A stretch of DNA of 64,000 nucleotides from an uncultured Flavobacteriales bacterium (GCA_943788405.1 CALSQD010000001.1:372001-436000); one strand, 5' to 3'; shown: positions 1-9,271, numbered from the stretch's first letter. Numbers and translations: made by a program. Notes: a model not told the origin generated them from the sequence alone.

Positions 1-235
1 TTTTTCTTTAATGATTCGTTTATATGCGAACATTACTGCAGGGCATGTCGTGCTAATGAGTATTTTAGGATTGATATTCATTTTCAAAGGATGGATTGGA
101 AGTTCTTTGTCGTTTGGATTGGCATTTGCATTAGCATTATTAGAGCTGTTAGTAGCAGCCTTACAAGCATATATTTTCACTATGTTATCAGCACTTTACT
201 TTGGTTCAGCTGTTGAGGAGCATGATGATCATTAA
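1..235 (+). CDS. atpB: ATP synthase F0 subunit a, C-terminal part (cut by window edge)
   Basis: This is the last 78 or so residues of the membrane-embedded a subunit, which forms the proton half-channels of the F0 motor beside the c-ring. The frame is open to the left edge, reading FSL before IRLYANITAGH. That corresponds to the conserved penultimate helix, whose arginine-containing S-R-L/F-A-N segment faces the c-ring carboxylate. Two further hydrophobic helices follow, and the protein ends in an acidic, histidine-containing tail (EEHDDH). The family is normally well over 200 residues, so most of the gene lies outside the window. It is followed at 43 nt by atpE, the standard order. The ATG at position 11 is internal and is not the true start. 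Confidence 0.93.
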   Translation, partial: FSLMIRLYANITAGHVVLMSILGLIFIFKGWIGSSLSFGLAFALALLELLVAALQAYIFTMLSALYFGSAVEEHDDH

Positions 236-278
236 TAAAAGTATTAACTAGAGTGTTTAATTTTAAATCAATTTAATT

Positions 279-470
279 ATGGAAATTCCAGCTATTGTAG
301 GTGCAGGTTTAGTAGTAATCGGAGCAGGTATTGGTATTGGTAGAATTGGTGGGTCGGCAATGGACGCTATTGCAAGACAACCTGAAGCTACTGCAAAGAT
401 CCAAACGGCTATGCTTATTGCTGCAGCACTAATTGAAGGTATTGGATTTGCTGCATTATTTGCAGTATAA
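279..470 (+). CDS. atpE: ATP synthase F0 subunit c
   Basis: Proteolipid of 63 residues that forms the rotating c-ring. It is a two-helix hairpin: a glycine-rich first helix (GAGLVVIGAGIGIGRIGG), the polar loop RQPE at residues 33-36, and a second helix carrying the ion-binding carboxylate Glu53 (ALIEGIGF). The positions after Glu53 are Gly and Ile rather than the Ser-Thr seen in sodium-binding rings, so proton coupling is inferred. Length is at the short end for the family but complete. A 16-bp perfect inverted repeat lies 9 nt after the stop codon and separates it from atpF, which may raise c-subunit yield relative to the rest of the operon. Confidence 0.97.
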   Translation: MEIPAIVGAGLVVIGAGIGIGRIGGSAMDAIARQPEATAKIQTAMLIAAALIEGIGFAALFAV

Positions 471-479
471 CAAACCTAT

Positions 480-516
480 TAATCAAAACTGCAAGGGTTG
501 CTTGCAGTTTTGATTA
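480..516 (+). promoter_or_regulatory. Intercistronic stem-loop between atpE and atpF
   Basis: A perfect inverted repeat with arms at 480-495 and 501-516 (16 bp) and a 5-nt loop (GGTTG). It sits in the 78-nt gap between atpE and atpF. The downstream sequence TATATTTTAAAAATT is AT-rich but not an unbroken T-run, so it could be a partial terminator, an RNA-stabilising hairpin at the 3' end of atpE mRNA, or an RNase processing site. Differential expression of subunit c within the operon is the inferred role. Confidence 0.7.
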
Positions 517-548
517 TATTTTAAAAATTAAACAGAAAAAAAACAAAA

Positions 549-1043
549 ATGGATAAATTAATAAACGACTTTTCAGTAGGATTATTTTTTTGGCAATCAT
601 TACTTTTTATTGCTTTAATTCTTTTGCTAAAGAAATTTGCATGGGGTCCAATCTTAACTGCTGTTGAAGAGCGTGAAGATGGAATTAAAGATGCATTAGA
701 AGCAGCAGAAAAAGCAAAAGCAGAAATGCAAGCTTTAAATGCTGATAATGAAAGAATTTTAGCAGAAGCTAGAATTGAAAGAGATGTATTGTTGAAAGAA
801 GCAAGAGAGATGAAGGATAAAATTGTAAATGAAGCTAAGGACCAGGCAAATACTGAGGCGGACAAAATTTTAATTTCAGCTAAAGAGCAAATCAATAATG
901 AAAAAATGAAAGCAATTACTGAACTTAAAAATCAGGTTGCTGATATGTCAATTGATATTGCTGAAAAGATTTTAAAATCAGAATTATCTGATAAAAACAA
1001 ACAAAACGAGTTAGTTGCTGAAGCATTAAAATTAACGAAATAG
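549..1043 (+). CDS. atpF: ATP synthase F0 subunit b
   Basis: Peripheral stalk subunit of 164 residues that anchors F1 to the membrane a subunit. One N-terminal membrane helix (FFWQSLLFIALILLLKKF, about residues 13-30) is followed by the conserved motif K-F-A-W-G-P-I-L and then a long, charged, alanine-rich helix predicted to dimerise as a coiled coil (residues about 35-160). Length and layout are normal for the family. It follows atpE after a strong hairpin and precedes atpH by 4 nt, so it should be coupled to that gene. Confidence 0.96.
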   Translation: MDKLINDFSVGLFFWQSLLFIALILLLKKFAWGPILTAVEEREDGIKDALEAAEKAKAEMQALNADNERILAEARIERDVLLKEAREMKDKIVNEAKDQANTEADKILISAKEQINNEKMKAITELKNQVADMSIDIAEKILKSELSDKNKQNELVAEALKLTK

Positions 1044-1047
1044 TATA

Positions 1048-1605
1048 ATGAAGCAATCAAGAGTAACAATAAGATACGCAAAAGCTTTATTGCAATTAGC
1101 AATTGAGCAGAATACATTGGAGCAATCCTATAATGATATGGTATTGCTTGATGCAGTTTGTACAGATAGCAAAGAGCTTTCTTTATTGCTTAAAAGTCCT
1201 ATTGTAAAAACGGATCATAAATTAAGCATTTTAAAAGAGATTTTTGCTTCTAAATTAGGTGAGGTAAGTATGGCGTTTATCAACATAATTACTACTAAGA
1301 AAAGAGAAAGTTTATTGGCTTTCATTGCAAGTAGTTTTATTGCTTTGTATAAAGAGCATAACAAAATTGAAACCGCTACAGTTACTACTGCTGCACCTTT
1401 AGATGAAGCATTAAGAGCTGAGGTAATTAATTTCATAAATAAACATGGTGACGATAATGTGGAGTTGACTGAAAAAGTTGATGAAAAAATTATTGGAGGA
1501 GCAATCATCAGGATGGGAGATAAGCAATTAGATGCAAGTGTATCGAAAGCAATTTCTGAATTAAGACAAACGTTTAACAAAAACCTGTACATACAGGACT
1601 TCTAA
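1048..1605 (+). CDS. atpH: ATP synthase F1 subunit delta
   Basis: F1 delta subunit (185 residues; OSCP homologue), which joins the top of the alpha3beta3 head to the b-subunit stalk. The N-terminal signature [10 protein letters not shown] is present near residues 9-18. The C-terminal domain has the typical [18 protein letters not shown] motif near residues 148-165. It lies 4 nt after atpF and 14 nt before atpA, the standard order. A divergent N-terminal half is normal for this subunit. Confidence 0.95.
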   Translation: MKQSRVTIRYAKALLQLAIEQNTLEQSYNDMVLLDAVCTDSKELSLLLKSPIVKTDHKLSILKEIFASKLGEVSMAFINIITTKKRESLLAFIASSFIALYKEHNKIETATVTTAAPLDEALRAEVINFINKHGDDNVELTEKVDEKIIGGAIIRMGDKQLDASVSKAISELRQTFNKNLYIQDF

Positions 1606-1619
1606 AAAAACACAAAAAA

Positions 1620-3200
1620 ATGGCAGAAGTAAAACCAGCTGAAGTATCAGCAATTTTAAGACAACAATTATCAGGATTTAAATCTGAAGCAGAACTACAA
1701 GAAGTAGGTACTGTATTGCAGGTTGGAGATGGTATTGCTCGTATCTATGGGCTTACAAATGTTCAGTCGGGTGAGTTAGTTGAATTCGAAAACGGATTAA
1801 AAGCAATTGTATTAAACCTTGAGGAGGACAATGTTGGAGTTGTACTTTTAGGCCCATCAAAAGGGATTAAAGAAGGTGATACGGTAAAAAGAACAAACAG
1901 AATTGCATCTATCAATGTAGGTGAAGGAATGTTAGGTAGAGTTGTTGATGGAATGGGTAATCCTATTGATGGAAAAGGACCTATTACAGGAACTACTTAC
2001 GAAATGCCAATTGAAAGAAAGGCGCCAGGTGTAATTTACCGTCAGCCAGTTGATGAGCCTTTACAAACAGGTATTAAGGCAGTTGATGCTATGATTCCTG
2101 TAGGAAGAGGACAAAGAGAGTTGATTATTGGAGATAGACAAACTGGTAAAACAGCAGTTGCTATTGATACAATTATCAATCAAAAAGAATTTTATGATAA
2201 AGGAGAACCTGTATTCTGTGTATATGTTGCTGTTGGACAAAAAGCATCTACAGTAGCTGGTTTAGTTGATACTTTAGAAAAAGCAGGAGCTTTAGCTTAT
2301 ACTGTAATTGTAGCTGCAAGTGCTGCTGATCCTGCTCCAATGCAATTTTATGCTCCTTTAGCAGGTGCTGCAGTTGGTGAATTTTTCAGAGATACTGGTC
2401 GTCCTGCATTAATTGTATATGATGATTTATCAAAACAAGCTGTAGCTTACCGTGAGGTATCTTTATTATTAAGAAGGCCTCCAGGTCGTGAGGCTTACCC
2501 TGGTGATGTATTTTATTTACATTCAAGATTATTAGAGCGTGCTGCAAAAGTTATTAATGATGATACTATTGCTTCTCAAATGAATGATTTACCAGAATCC
2601 TTAAAAGGTATTGTAAAAGGTGGAGGTTCATTAACCGCTTTACCAATTATTGAAACACAGGCGGGAGATGTATCTGCTTATATCCCTACCAATGTAATTT
2701 CGATTACAGATGGTCAGATTTTCTTAGAATCTAATCTTTTCTTATCAGGTGTTCGTCCTGCAATTAATGTTGGTATTTCGGTATCAAGAGTTGGGGGTGC
2801 TGCACAAATTAAGTCAATGAAAAAGATTTCGGGAACATTAAAACTAGATCAAGCACAATATAGAGAGTTAGAGGCATTTGCTAAGTTTGGTTCTGATTTA
2901 GATGCTGCAACAAATGCAGTAATTGAAAAAGGAAAGCGTAATGTTGAAATCTTAAAGCAAGGACAATATTCTCCTTTAAGAGTTGAAGAGCAAGCTGCAA
3001 TTATTTTCTGTGGAACAAATGGATTGTTAATGGATGTTCCTGTAAATAAGATTAAAGAATTTGAAGGTGAATTTATCGCGTTCTTACACGCTAAACACCA
3101 AGATACTTTAGATGCTTTAGCAGCAGGAAAATTAACGGATGAGATTAAGTCAACTTTAGAAACTGTAGCTGCTGATTTATCTTCAAAATACGCAAACTAA
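1620..3200 (+). CDS. atpA: ATP synthase F1 subunit alpha
   Basis: Non-catalytic nucleotide-binding subunit of the F1 head (526 residues). The N-terminal beta-barrel domain (residues about 25-95) is followed by the nucleotide-binding domain with Walker A GDRQTGKT at 171-178 and the Walker B-type hydrophobic stretch [10 protein letters not shown]. The segment [10 protein letters not shown] contains the arginine that completes the catalytic site of the neighbouring beta subunit. Length is typical for Bacteroidota. The catalytic beta subunit gene is not downstream; atpG follows by 3 nt and the cluster then ends. Confidence 0.98.
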   Translation: MAEVKPAEVSAILRQQLSGFKSEAELQEVGTVLQVGDGIARIYGLTNVQSGELVEFENGLKAIVLNLEEDNVGVVLLGPSKGIKEGDTVKRTNRIASINVGEGMLGRVVDGMGNPIDGKGPITGTTYEMPIERKAPGVIYRQPVDEPLQTGIKAVDAMIPVGRGQRELIIGDRQTGKTAVAIDTIINQKEFYDKGEPVFCVYVAVGQKASTVAGLVDTLEKAGALAYTVIVAASAADPAPMQFYAPLAGAAVGEFFRDTGRPALIVYDDLSKQAVAYREVSLLLRRPPGREAYPGDVFYLHSRLLERAAKVINDDTIASQMNDLPESLKGIVKGGGSLTALPIIETQAGDVSAYIPTNVISITDGQIFLESNLFLSGVRPAINVGISVSRVGGAAQIKSMKKISGTLKLDQAQYRELEAFAKFGSDLDAATNAVIEKGKRNVEILKQGQYSPLRVEEQAAIIFCGTNGLLMDVPVNKIKEFEGEFIAFLHAKHQDTLDALAAGKLTDEIKSTLETVAADLSSKYAN

Positions 3201-3203
3201 ACA

Positions 3204-4067
3204 ATGGCTAACTTAAAAGAAATAAGGTCTAGAATTACATCTGTTGGGTCAACTATGCAGATTACTTCTGCTATGAAAATGGTATCTGCAGCAAAGCTTA
3301 AAAGAGCGCAAGATGCAATTATTCAAATGCGACCTTATGCAAATAAGTTGACCGAATTATTAGAGAACCTAAGTGCTAGTTTAGATAGTTCTGATGGGGG
3401 GGTGTATTCGCAAGAGCGTGAAATTAAGAATGTACTTTTAGTAACGGTTACTTCTAACAGAGGTTTGTGTGGTGGTTTTAATGCTTACATTATGAAAAGA
3501 GCAAAAGCTTTGATTAATGAAGATTATGCTAACGCTAATGTGAGTATCCTTTCAATTGGTAAAAAGTCTTCTGAGCATTTTTCTAAGAATGGTTTTAATG
3601 TTGTTAGTACACATGATGCTTTGTTTGGCGACTTAACATTTGATAATGTTGCAAAGATTGCTGAAGGGATAATGGAGAAGTTTGTTGCGGGTGATTATGA
3701 TAAAGTAGTATTGGTTTATAATCAGTTTAAAAATGCAGCTACTCAAATTATTATGGCTGAAAACTTCTTACCAGTTCAAGCGACTGAAAATGAAGGAGCA
3801 TCTACTGGAGATTATATTTTTGAACCAGTTAAGCAAGAAATTGTTGAAGAGCTAATTCCTAAATCTTTAAAAACTCAATTATTTAAAGCAGTTTTAGATT
3901 CTCATGCTGCTGAACATGGTGCAAGAATGACTGCAATGCATAAGGCTACTGATAATGCATCAGAATTGAAAAAAGAATTGACTTTAACCTATAATAAGGC
4001 AAGGCAAGCTGCAATTACTGGAGAAATCTTAGAAATTGTTGGTGGTGCTGAAGCATTAAACGGATAA
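3204..4067 (+). CDS. atpG: ATP synthase F1 subunit gamma
   Basis: Central rotor shaft of F1 (287 residues). The N-terminal helix has the family signature I-R-S-R-I-T-S-V-G-S-T-M-Q-I-T-S-A-M-K-M-V, a central Rossmann-like domain contains VTSNRGLCGGFN, and the C-terminal helix contains NKARQAAITGEILEIVGGA. These two long helices form the coiled coil that turns inside alpha3beta3. It is the last gene of the cluster: a strong intrinsic terminator begins about 20 nt after the stop codon. The atpD and atpC genes must be elsewhere. Confidence 0.97.
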   Translation: MANLKEIRSRITSVGSTMQITSAMKMVSAAKLKRAQDAIIQMRPYANKLTELLENLSASLDSSDGGVYSQEREIKNVLLVTVTSNRGLCGGFNAYIMKRAKALINEDYANANVSILSIGKKSSEHFSKNGFNVVSTHDALFGDLTFDNVAKIAEGIMEKFVAGDYDKVVLVYNQFKNAATQIIMAENFLPVQATENEGASTGDYIFEPVKQEIVEELIPKSLKTQLFKAVLDSHAAEHGARMTAMHKATDNASELKKELTLTYNKARQAAITGEILEIVGGAEALNG

Positions 4068-4087
4068 ATAATTTTTAAATAGAATTG

Positions 4088-4121
4088 TTAAAAACCCTCT
4101 TCCTAGGAAGAGGGTTTTTTT
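4088..4121 (+). terminator. Intrinsic terminator of the atp operon
   Basis: A perfect palindrome centred on CCTAGG at 4102-4107. The arms AAACCCTCTTCC and GGAAGAGGGTTT pair fully and are followed by an unbroken run of seven T residues ending at 4121. It begins about 20 nt after the atpG stop codon. It is the strongest rho-independent terminator in the window. Confidence 0.93.
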
Positions 4122-4143
4122 ATTTCATCTCAACTGAATATTC

Positions 4144-4151
4144 TATATTTG
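4144..4151 (+). promoter_or_regulatory. Bacteroidota -7 box (TATATTTG) for the 4.2-10.5 kb operon
   Basis: Exact match to TAnnTTTG, 15 nt before the ATG at 4167 and directly after the atp terminator. The -33 TTG element is not clear. Confidence 0.65.
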
Positions 4152-4166
4152 TAAAAACTAAAAATC

Positions 4167-4940
4167 ATGAATTACAATAATATATTAAGTGAAACTAAGG
4201 AAGGGATTTGTTACATCACTATTAATCGTCCAAAGCAGTTAAATGCCTTAAATGGAGATACTATTGCTGAACTTAACCAAGCTATTACTATTGCTGATAC
4301 TGCTACTGAAGTAAGATGTATTATTCTTACTGGGGCCGATACTAAAGCCTTTGTTGCAGGAGCTGATATTAAAGAGTTTGCTGCATTTGATAAAAGTAAT
4401 GGAGAGAATCTTGCTAGAAAAGGACAGGAGTTATTATTTGATTTACTAGAAAATGCTTCTACCCCATCTATTGCAGCTGTAAGTGGTTTTGCGCTTGGTG
4501 GCGGATTGGAACTAGCAATGGCTTGTCATATTCGTATTGCATCAGATAACGCTAAAATGGGGCTTCCTGAGGTTTCTTTGGGCGTTATTCCAGGCTATGG
4601 TGGTACACAAAGGTTAGCTAGCTTAGTGGGTAAAGGTAAGGCTATGGAAATGATAACTACTGCAGGAATGTTGTCAGCTGTTGAAGCAAAAGAGTGGGGT
4701 TTAGTAAATTATATTTGCACACAAGAAGAATTAATTCCAATGGCAGAAAAATTAGCTACAAAAATGAAGCGTAATTCACCAATGGCTATTGCTAAAGCAA
4801 TAAAATCGGTTAATGCTGGTTTTACTGATGGTGTAAATGGTTTTAATGTTGAAATAACTGAATTTGGTTCTTGTTTTGAAACACCAGAATTTATTGAAGG
4901 AACTACTGCATTTATGGAAAAAAGAAAAGCAAAATTTTAA
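4167..4940 (+). CDS. Enoyl-CoA hydratase/isomerase family (crotonase) protein
   Basis: Crotonase-fold protein of 257 residues, the size of short-chain enoyl-CoA hydratases, which add water to trans-2-enoyl-CoA in beta-oxidation or butyrate-type pathways. The oxyanion-hole segments are seen as AFVAGADIKEF (61-71) and SGFALGGGLELAMAC (106-120). Both catalytic glutamates of true hydratases are present: Glu115 (GGGLE) and Glu135 (LPEVSLG), followed by GVIPGYGGTQRL. Hydratase activity is therefore likely rather than isomerase only. It has its own promoter and is followed with no gap by the flippase gene. The metabolic link to that envelope operon is unclear; it may simply share the promoter. Confidence 0.93.
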   Translation: MNYNNILSETKEGICYITINRPKQLNALNGDTIAELNQAITIADTATEVRCIILTGADTKAFVAGADIKEFAAFDKSNGENLARKGQELLFDLLENASTPSIAAVSGFALGGGLELAMACHIRIASDNAKMGLPEVSLGVIPGYGGTQRLASLVGKGKAMEMITTAGMLSAVEAKEWGLVNYICTQEELIPMAEKLATKMKRNSPMAIAKAIKSVNAGFTDGVNGFNVEITEFGSCFETPEFIEGTTAFMEKRKAKF

Positions 4941-6353
4941 TTGAATCCGCTTAAAAAATTACTGAGCCAAACCGCAATTTATGGTTTGAGTAGTGTGATA
5001 GGAAGGTTGTTGAATTACCTTTTAGTCCCACTTTATACTCGTTATTTTTTACCAGCAGAATATGGAGTGGTAACAGAGCTTTATGCTTATGTTGCTTTTT
5101 TAGTTATTGTACTAACTTATGGTTTAGAAACTGCTTTTTTTCGCTTTTCTAAAAAAGAAAATGATGTAAAGGTAGTTTACAGTACAGCACTTATTTCGCT
5201 TCTTGTTTCCTCTCTTATTTTTGTTGTATTGATGTTTGCAGGATCTACTTCAATTGCTAGTTGGATGGGCTATGCTGGGCATACCGAATACATTGAATGG
5301 TTTGCAATAATAATTGCTTTAGATGCTGTTTCATCTATTTCATTTGCTAGATTAAGAGAGCAAAATAAAGCAGTAAGGTTTGCCCTAATTCGCCTGATAA
5401 ATATATTTGTAAATATTGGATTGAACCTCTACTTTATCGTGCATAAAGAGTTTGGTATTGAATACATTTTTATCTCTAATTTAATTGCCTCAATTATTAC
5501 AATTATTTTATTATTCCCTGAAATGCTTGCTTCTGTTTGGAGGTTTGATAAAGTACTTTGGAAAAAAATGATGATTTATGCTTTACCCCTACTTATTGCA
5601 GGTTTAGCTGGAATGACCAATGAAACAATTGATAGAATTTTATTAAAACACTTATTGCCAAACACTGATATTGCAGCCTCTGAACTAGGTTTGTATGGGG
5701 CGTTTTATAAGCTATCAATCATTATGACGCTCTTTATCCAAACCTTTAGGTTTGCAGCTGAGCCTTTCTTTTTTGCACAGGAAAAAGAGGGTGGGAGCAG
5801 AAAAATATATGCTGATGTTATGAAATACTTTACAATTGTAATGGCAATTATATTTTTAGGAGTTACTATTTTCTATGATATTATAAAAGGATTTTTAGGG
5901 AGTGAATATCATGATGAAAGAGGGTTTTTAGTTGTGTCAATCTTATTGTTGGCCAATCTATTCCTTGGAATTTATTACAACCTTTCTATTTGGTACAAGC
6001 TTACTGAAAAAACAAAATATGGAGCTTACCTTTCTATTTTTGGAGCCGTTATTACATTAGTGCTAAACTTCATTCTTATTCCAATTATTGGTTTTGTTGG
6101 TTCGGCCTGGGCTACTTTAGTTTGTTATTTCAGCATGACGGTTGCATCCTATTTTTTAGGAAAAAAGCATTTTCCTATTCCTTATCAAGTAGGGAGAATA
6201 GCCTTGTATTCGTCTAATATGCTTGGGATTTATTTCATCCTCTATTTTTCAGATTCAAGTATGTGGTTTAATGCATTATATTTAGTGGCATTTATCATTT
6301 CCATATTTGTAATAGAAAAACAGAATAAAACACTAATTTCAAACCCTAAATAA
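4941..6353 (+). CDS. Oligosaccharide/polysaccharide flippase (MOP superfamily, Wzx-like)
   Basis: Integral membrane protein of 470 residues with about 12-14 hydrophobic segments. It opens with LLSQTAIYGLSSVIGRLLNY, the pattern of polysaccharide biosynthesis flippases that move undecaprenyl- or lipid-linked oligosaccharides across the inner membrane. The start is a TTG placed immediately after the hydratase stop codon, with no intervening base. No ATG upstream or close downstream fits the family N-terminus, so the TTG is preferred, and translation probably relies on coupling. It precedes dut by 11 nt. No glycosyltransferases are nearby, so the substrate cannot be told; a role in a conserved envelope process rather than a dedicated O-antigen locus is inferred. 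Confidence 0.88.
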   Translation: MNPLKKLLSQTAIYGLSSVIGRLLNYLLVPLYTRYFLPAEYGVVTELYAYVAFLVIVLTYGLETAFFRFSKKENDVKVVYSTALISLLVSSLIFVVLMFAGSTSIASWMGYAGHTEYIEWFAIIIALDAVSSISFARLREQNKAVRFALIRLINIFVNIGLNLYFIVHKEFGIEYIFISNLIASIITIILLFPEMLASVWRFDKVLWKKMMIYALPLLIAGLAGMTNETIDRILLKHLLPNTDIAASELGLYGAFYKLSIIMTLFIQTFRFAAEPFFFAQEKEGGSRKIYADVMKYFTIVMAIIFLGVTIFYDIIKGFLGSEYHDERGFLVVSILLLANLFLGIYYNLSIWYKLTEKTKYGAYLSIFGAVITLVLNFILIPIIGFVGSAWATLVCYFSMTVASYFLGKKHFPIPYQVGRIALYSSNMLGIYFILYFSDSSMWFNALYLVAFIISIFVIEKQNKTLISNPK

Positions 6354-6364
6354 TAGCATAAAAA

Positions 6365-6799
6365 ATGAATATAAAAATTGTAAATAAATCACAACATGAT
6401 TCTCCTGAATACGCAACATCACAATCAGCAGGATTGGATTTAAGAGCTAATTTAACTGAGCCAGTTACATTAAAGCCACTGGAAAGAACTTTGGTAAAAA
6501 CAGGATTGTTTATTGAGCTTCCTGAAGGATATGAAGCGCAAGTGCGCCCTAGGAGTGGTTTGGCATATAAAAAAGGAATTACGGTTTTAAACTCTCCAGG
6601 AACTATTGATGCTGATTATAGAGGGGAGATAGGCGTTATTTTAGTTAACCTTTCAGCTGAAGAATTTGTTGTTGAAAATGGAGAAAGAGTAGCACAAATG
6701 GTAATTGCAAAACATGAACAAGCAAATTGGATAGAAGTTGAAACATTAGAAGTTTCAGAAAGAGGAGCCGGAGGTTTTGGTAGCACAGGCGTAAAATAA
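6365..6799 (+). CDS. dut: dUTP diphosphatase (trimeric dUTPase)
   Basis: Hydrolyses dUTP to dUMP and pyrophosphate, keeping uracil out of DNA and supplying dUMP for dTMP synthesis. It has 144 residues, normal for the trimeric family. The five motifs are visible: AGLDLRA (motif 1), PRSGLA (motif 2), [15 protein letters not shown] (motif 3, with the catalytic Asp), GERVAQMVI (motif 4) and the C-terminal [10 protein letters not shown] (motif 5, which closes over the active site). It is 11 nt after the flippase and 2 nt before the TPR gene, inside the envelope operon. Confidence 0.97.
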   Translation: MNIKIVNKSQHDSPEYATSQSAGLDLRANLTEPVTLKPLERTLVKTGLFIELPEGYEAQVRPRSGLAYKKGITVLNSPGTIDADYRGEIGVILVNLSAEEFVVENGERVAQMVIAKHEQANWIEVETLEVSERGAGGFGSTGVK

Positions 6800-6801
6800 G
6801 T

Positions 6802-8544
6802 ATGAAAAAAGGGATAATAATTTTATTTTGTTTAGTGAGTGTGCAAACTTTTGCGCAATGGAAATCCTATTATCCAGAAGGAAAAAGCAAGAAAAAAAAG
6901 GTTGTTGAGCTAGAGGTTGATAAAGATAATTTCATGTTTAACACCCATTTGTTTGGGGCTTTAAAAGCTAAATCCTTAGAAAACTTTGAAGAGGCTTTAA
7001 AGCAGTTTCAAAAATGTATAAAGTTAAACGATAAGCAGGCGGTTCCTTTGTATGAATCAGCATTGATTAACAAAAACCAAGGTAATTTTGAATTGGCTGT
7101 TGAGCAAATAAAAATTGCAACTACACTGGAAGAAAATAATAGATGGTATAGAATAGCCTATGCTGAAATTCTTTTTAGTAATCAGGATTTTAAAAATGCG
7201 GCCACACAGTACAAAAAATTATTACTTGATGAGCCAGGAAATGAGGAGTTGTATTACATGTTGGCCGATACCTATATTTATGATAATGATTTTATAAAAG
7301 CAATTGGTGTTTATGATGATTTAGAAGAAAATAAAGGAATTAGCAAAATGATTTCAATGCAGAAACATAAGCTTTATATGGAGCTGCAAAAAAAGAAAAA
7401 TGCAATAAACGAGCTGGTCAATTTGTTAGAAAAGTTTCCCAATGATATAGAAGCTTTAGAAATATTATCGGAAGTATATTTACTGAATGATGAAAAAGAT
7501 AAGGCTTTTGAAATCTTTAAAAAACTAGCTATTATTGCTCCTGAAAATGGTAGAATTCATTTAACTTTAGCAGATTATTATCGTGAGCAAGGCGATAATG
7601 TTCAATCATTTGAAGAGTTGAAATTAGCTTTTAAAAGCACAAAATTAGGGGTTGATGTAAAGGTGAGAATTTTGGTTTCGTATTTTCAGTTGTTGGCAGT
7701 AAATGATATTATGAAAGAGCAGGCTTACAATTTGGCAAACCTCTTAATAATTGCCCACCCTACAGAAGTAAAACCACATGCAGTTTATGCCGATATATTA
7801 TATACTGATAATCGATTTGAAGAGGCAAAAGAGCAATACTTAATTGTTTTAGAAAAGGATAAAACAAAAAGCCAAGTATGGAGTCAAGTCTTGTTTATTC
7901 AAGCAGAGCAAAATGATTTTGAAGGGATGCTTAAAACGAGTGATGAGGCCTTAACTTATTTTTCAACCGATCCCTTATTTTATTATTTCAATGGAGTGTC
8001 TAATAAATGGTTTAAGCATTATCCTGAGGCAATTTCAACTTTGGAAATGGGAATTGAATTTGTTATTGATAACGAAATGTTATTATTGGAATTTTATTCT
8101 TCATTAGCGGATTCTTATCATGCAACTATGCAACATGAATTGTCAGATGAATACTATGAAAAAGCTTTAACCATTGACTCTAATAATGTGTTAATCCTAA
8201 ATAACTATGCATACTACCTTTCTGTGCGAAAAATAAAACTAGATAGAGCAAAAGAAATGTCGTTAAGATGCAATGAGATAGAAATTAACAATGGTACTTA
8301 TCAAGATACTTATGCTTGGATTTTATATGAAATGAAAGAGTATGAAAAGGCAAAAGAGTGGATGGAAAAAGCTTTGATTAATGGAGGTGATAAAAGTGCA
8401 GTTGTGGTTGAACATTATGGGGACATTTTATACAAGCTAGGGAATGTTGATAAAGCCATTTCCCAATGGAAAAAAGCAAAAGAATTAGGAGTTGCAGGTA
8501 AGTTTTTAAATCAGAAAATTGAAGAAGGAAAGTTATATGAATAA
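6802..8544 (+). CDS. Tetratricopeptide-repeat periplasmic/outer-membrane-associated protein
   Basis: Protein of 580 residues with an N-terminal signal peptide (hydrophobic residues 4-18, VQTFAQ before the likely cleavage). The rest is almost entirely helical TPR-like repeats; clear 34-residue units begin near residues 50, 85 and 118 and continue to the end (for example A-I-S-Q-W-K-K-A-K-E-L-G). TPR arrays act as protein-protein scaffolds; no catalytic domain is seen. It overlaps the DUF4292 lipoprotein gene by 8 nt, so translation is probably coupled. The function is not known; context suggests a scaffold in an envelope complex together with the DUF4292 and EnvC-like products. Confidence 0.85.
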   Translation: MKKGIIILFCLVSVQTFAQWKSYYPEGKSKKKKVVELEVDKDNFMFNTHLFGALKAKSLENFEEALKQFQKCIKLNDKQAVPLYESALINKNQGNFELAVEQIKIATTLEENNRWYRIAYAEILFSNQDFKNAATQYKKLLLDEPGNEELYYMLADTYIYDNDFIKAIGVYDDLEENKGISKMISMQKHKLYMELQKKKNAINELVNLLEKFPNDIEALEILSEVYLLNDEKDKAFEIFKKLAIIAPENGRIHLTLADYYREQGDNVQSFEELKLAFKSTKLGVDVKVRILVSYFQLLAVNDIMKEQAYNLANLLIIAHPTEVKPHAVYADILYTDNRFEEAKEQYLIVLEKDKTKSQVWSQVLFIQAEQNDFEGMLKTSDEALTYFSTDPLFYYFNGVSNKWFKHYPEAISTLEMGIEFVIDNEMLLLEFYSSLADSYHATMQHELSDEYYEKALTIDSNNVLILNNYAYYLSVRKIKLDRAKEMSLRCNEIEINNGTYQDTYAWILYEMKEYEKAKEWMEKALINGGDKSAVVVEHYGDILYKLGNVDKAISQWKKAKELGVAGKFLNQKIEEGKLYE

Positions 8545-9271
8545 ATTATTTTCATACCTTTTTTTAATTCTTATCTTAAGCTCATGTAGTACTAAGCTAA
8601 GAGAGATTGATTATGCTAAAGCACCAAAAAATGCAAAGGATTTAATTTCAAGGGTAAATTCAAAAAATAAAACTCCTGATTGGCTTTCCTTAAAAGGAAA
8701 AGTTAATTTGATAAAGGAGGAGAGAGATGTTACCTTAAACATCAATATTAAATTAAGAAAGGATAGTGCCATTTGGGCTTCTGTAAGCGCACCTTTCGGT
8801 ATTGAATTATTCAGGACAATGGTAACCAAGGATTCTGTTTGTTACATCAACAGAACGAATAAAACTTATTTTAAAAAACCAATTTCACACATTTCAACTT
8901 TTTTAAAAGCAGATATTTCCTTTCAGCAAGTGCAAGAAATGATAACAGCAAATCCTAATTTTTTAAAAGGCTCATACAAGTTTCAGTTGGTTGATAATGC
9001 ATTTGAATTAAATGCTAAGAAGGCGAGTTATAAAGTGTCTGCTGATTTATATAGGATATTAACTGCAAATATTTTGGATGGAGATAATGAGTTGATTTAT
9101 GAGTTTTCAGGTTTCACAGCTGAATCGGAATTTGTTTTTCCTAAGGAGTTTAAGCTAAAAGTAAGGTCAGTTGAAGGTTTTGATGCGACATTAAATTATT
9201 CAAAAATTGTTTTCAATAAAAAACAAAAACTACATTTTAAAATACCAATTTCTTATGTTGAAGTGGAGTAA
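8537..9271 (+). CDS. DUF4292 family lipoprotein (possible LolA/LolB-like fold)
   Basis: Lipoprotein of 244 residues. The ATG at 8537 is chosen because it gives a clean lipoprotein signal, MNKLFSYLFLILILSSC, with the lipidated cysteine at position 17; a TTG at 8519 would add six residues before it. The mature part matches the DUF4292 pattern: beta-strand-rich, with NLIKEERDVTLNINIKLRKD and the S-A-P-F-G-I-E motif. DUF4292 is thought to resemble the LolA/LolB fold, which binds lipoprotein acyl chains, but this is recall of the family and not tested here. It overlaps the TPR gene by 8 nt and the EnvC-like gene by 17 nt. An outer-membrane-facing role is inferred. Confidence 0.82.
   Translation: MNKLFSYLFLILILSSCSTKLREIDYAKAPKNAKDLISRVNSKNKTPDWLSLKGKVNLIKEERDVTLNINIKLRKDSAIWASVSAPFGIELFRTMVTKDSVCYINRTNKTYFKKPISHISTFLKADISFQQVQEMITANPNFLKGSYKFQLVDNAFELNAKKASYKVSADLYRILTANILDGDNELIYEFSGFTAESEFVFPKEFKLKVRSVEGFDATLNYSKIVFNKKQKLHFKIPISYVEVE

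Noticed and set aside
521-895. Minus-strand frame of 124 codons over atpF
   Set aside because: Antisense shadow of the alanine- and glutamate-rich b subunit; no family match and overlaps a confident gene.
1215-1592. Minus-strand frame over atpH
   Set aside because: Antisense shadow of a confident subunit gene; no promoter or domain.
9207-9254. Longer start for the EnvC-like protein
   Set aside because: The extra 16 residues would precede a normal signal peptide that begins at 9255.
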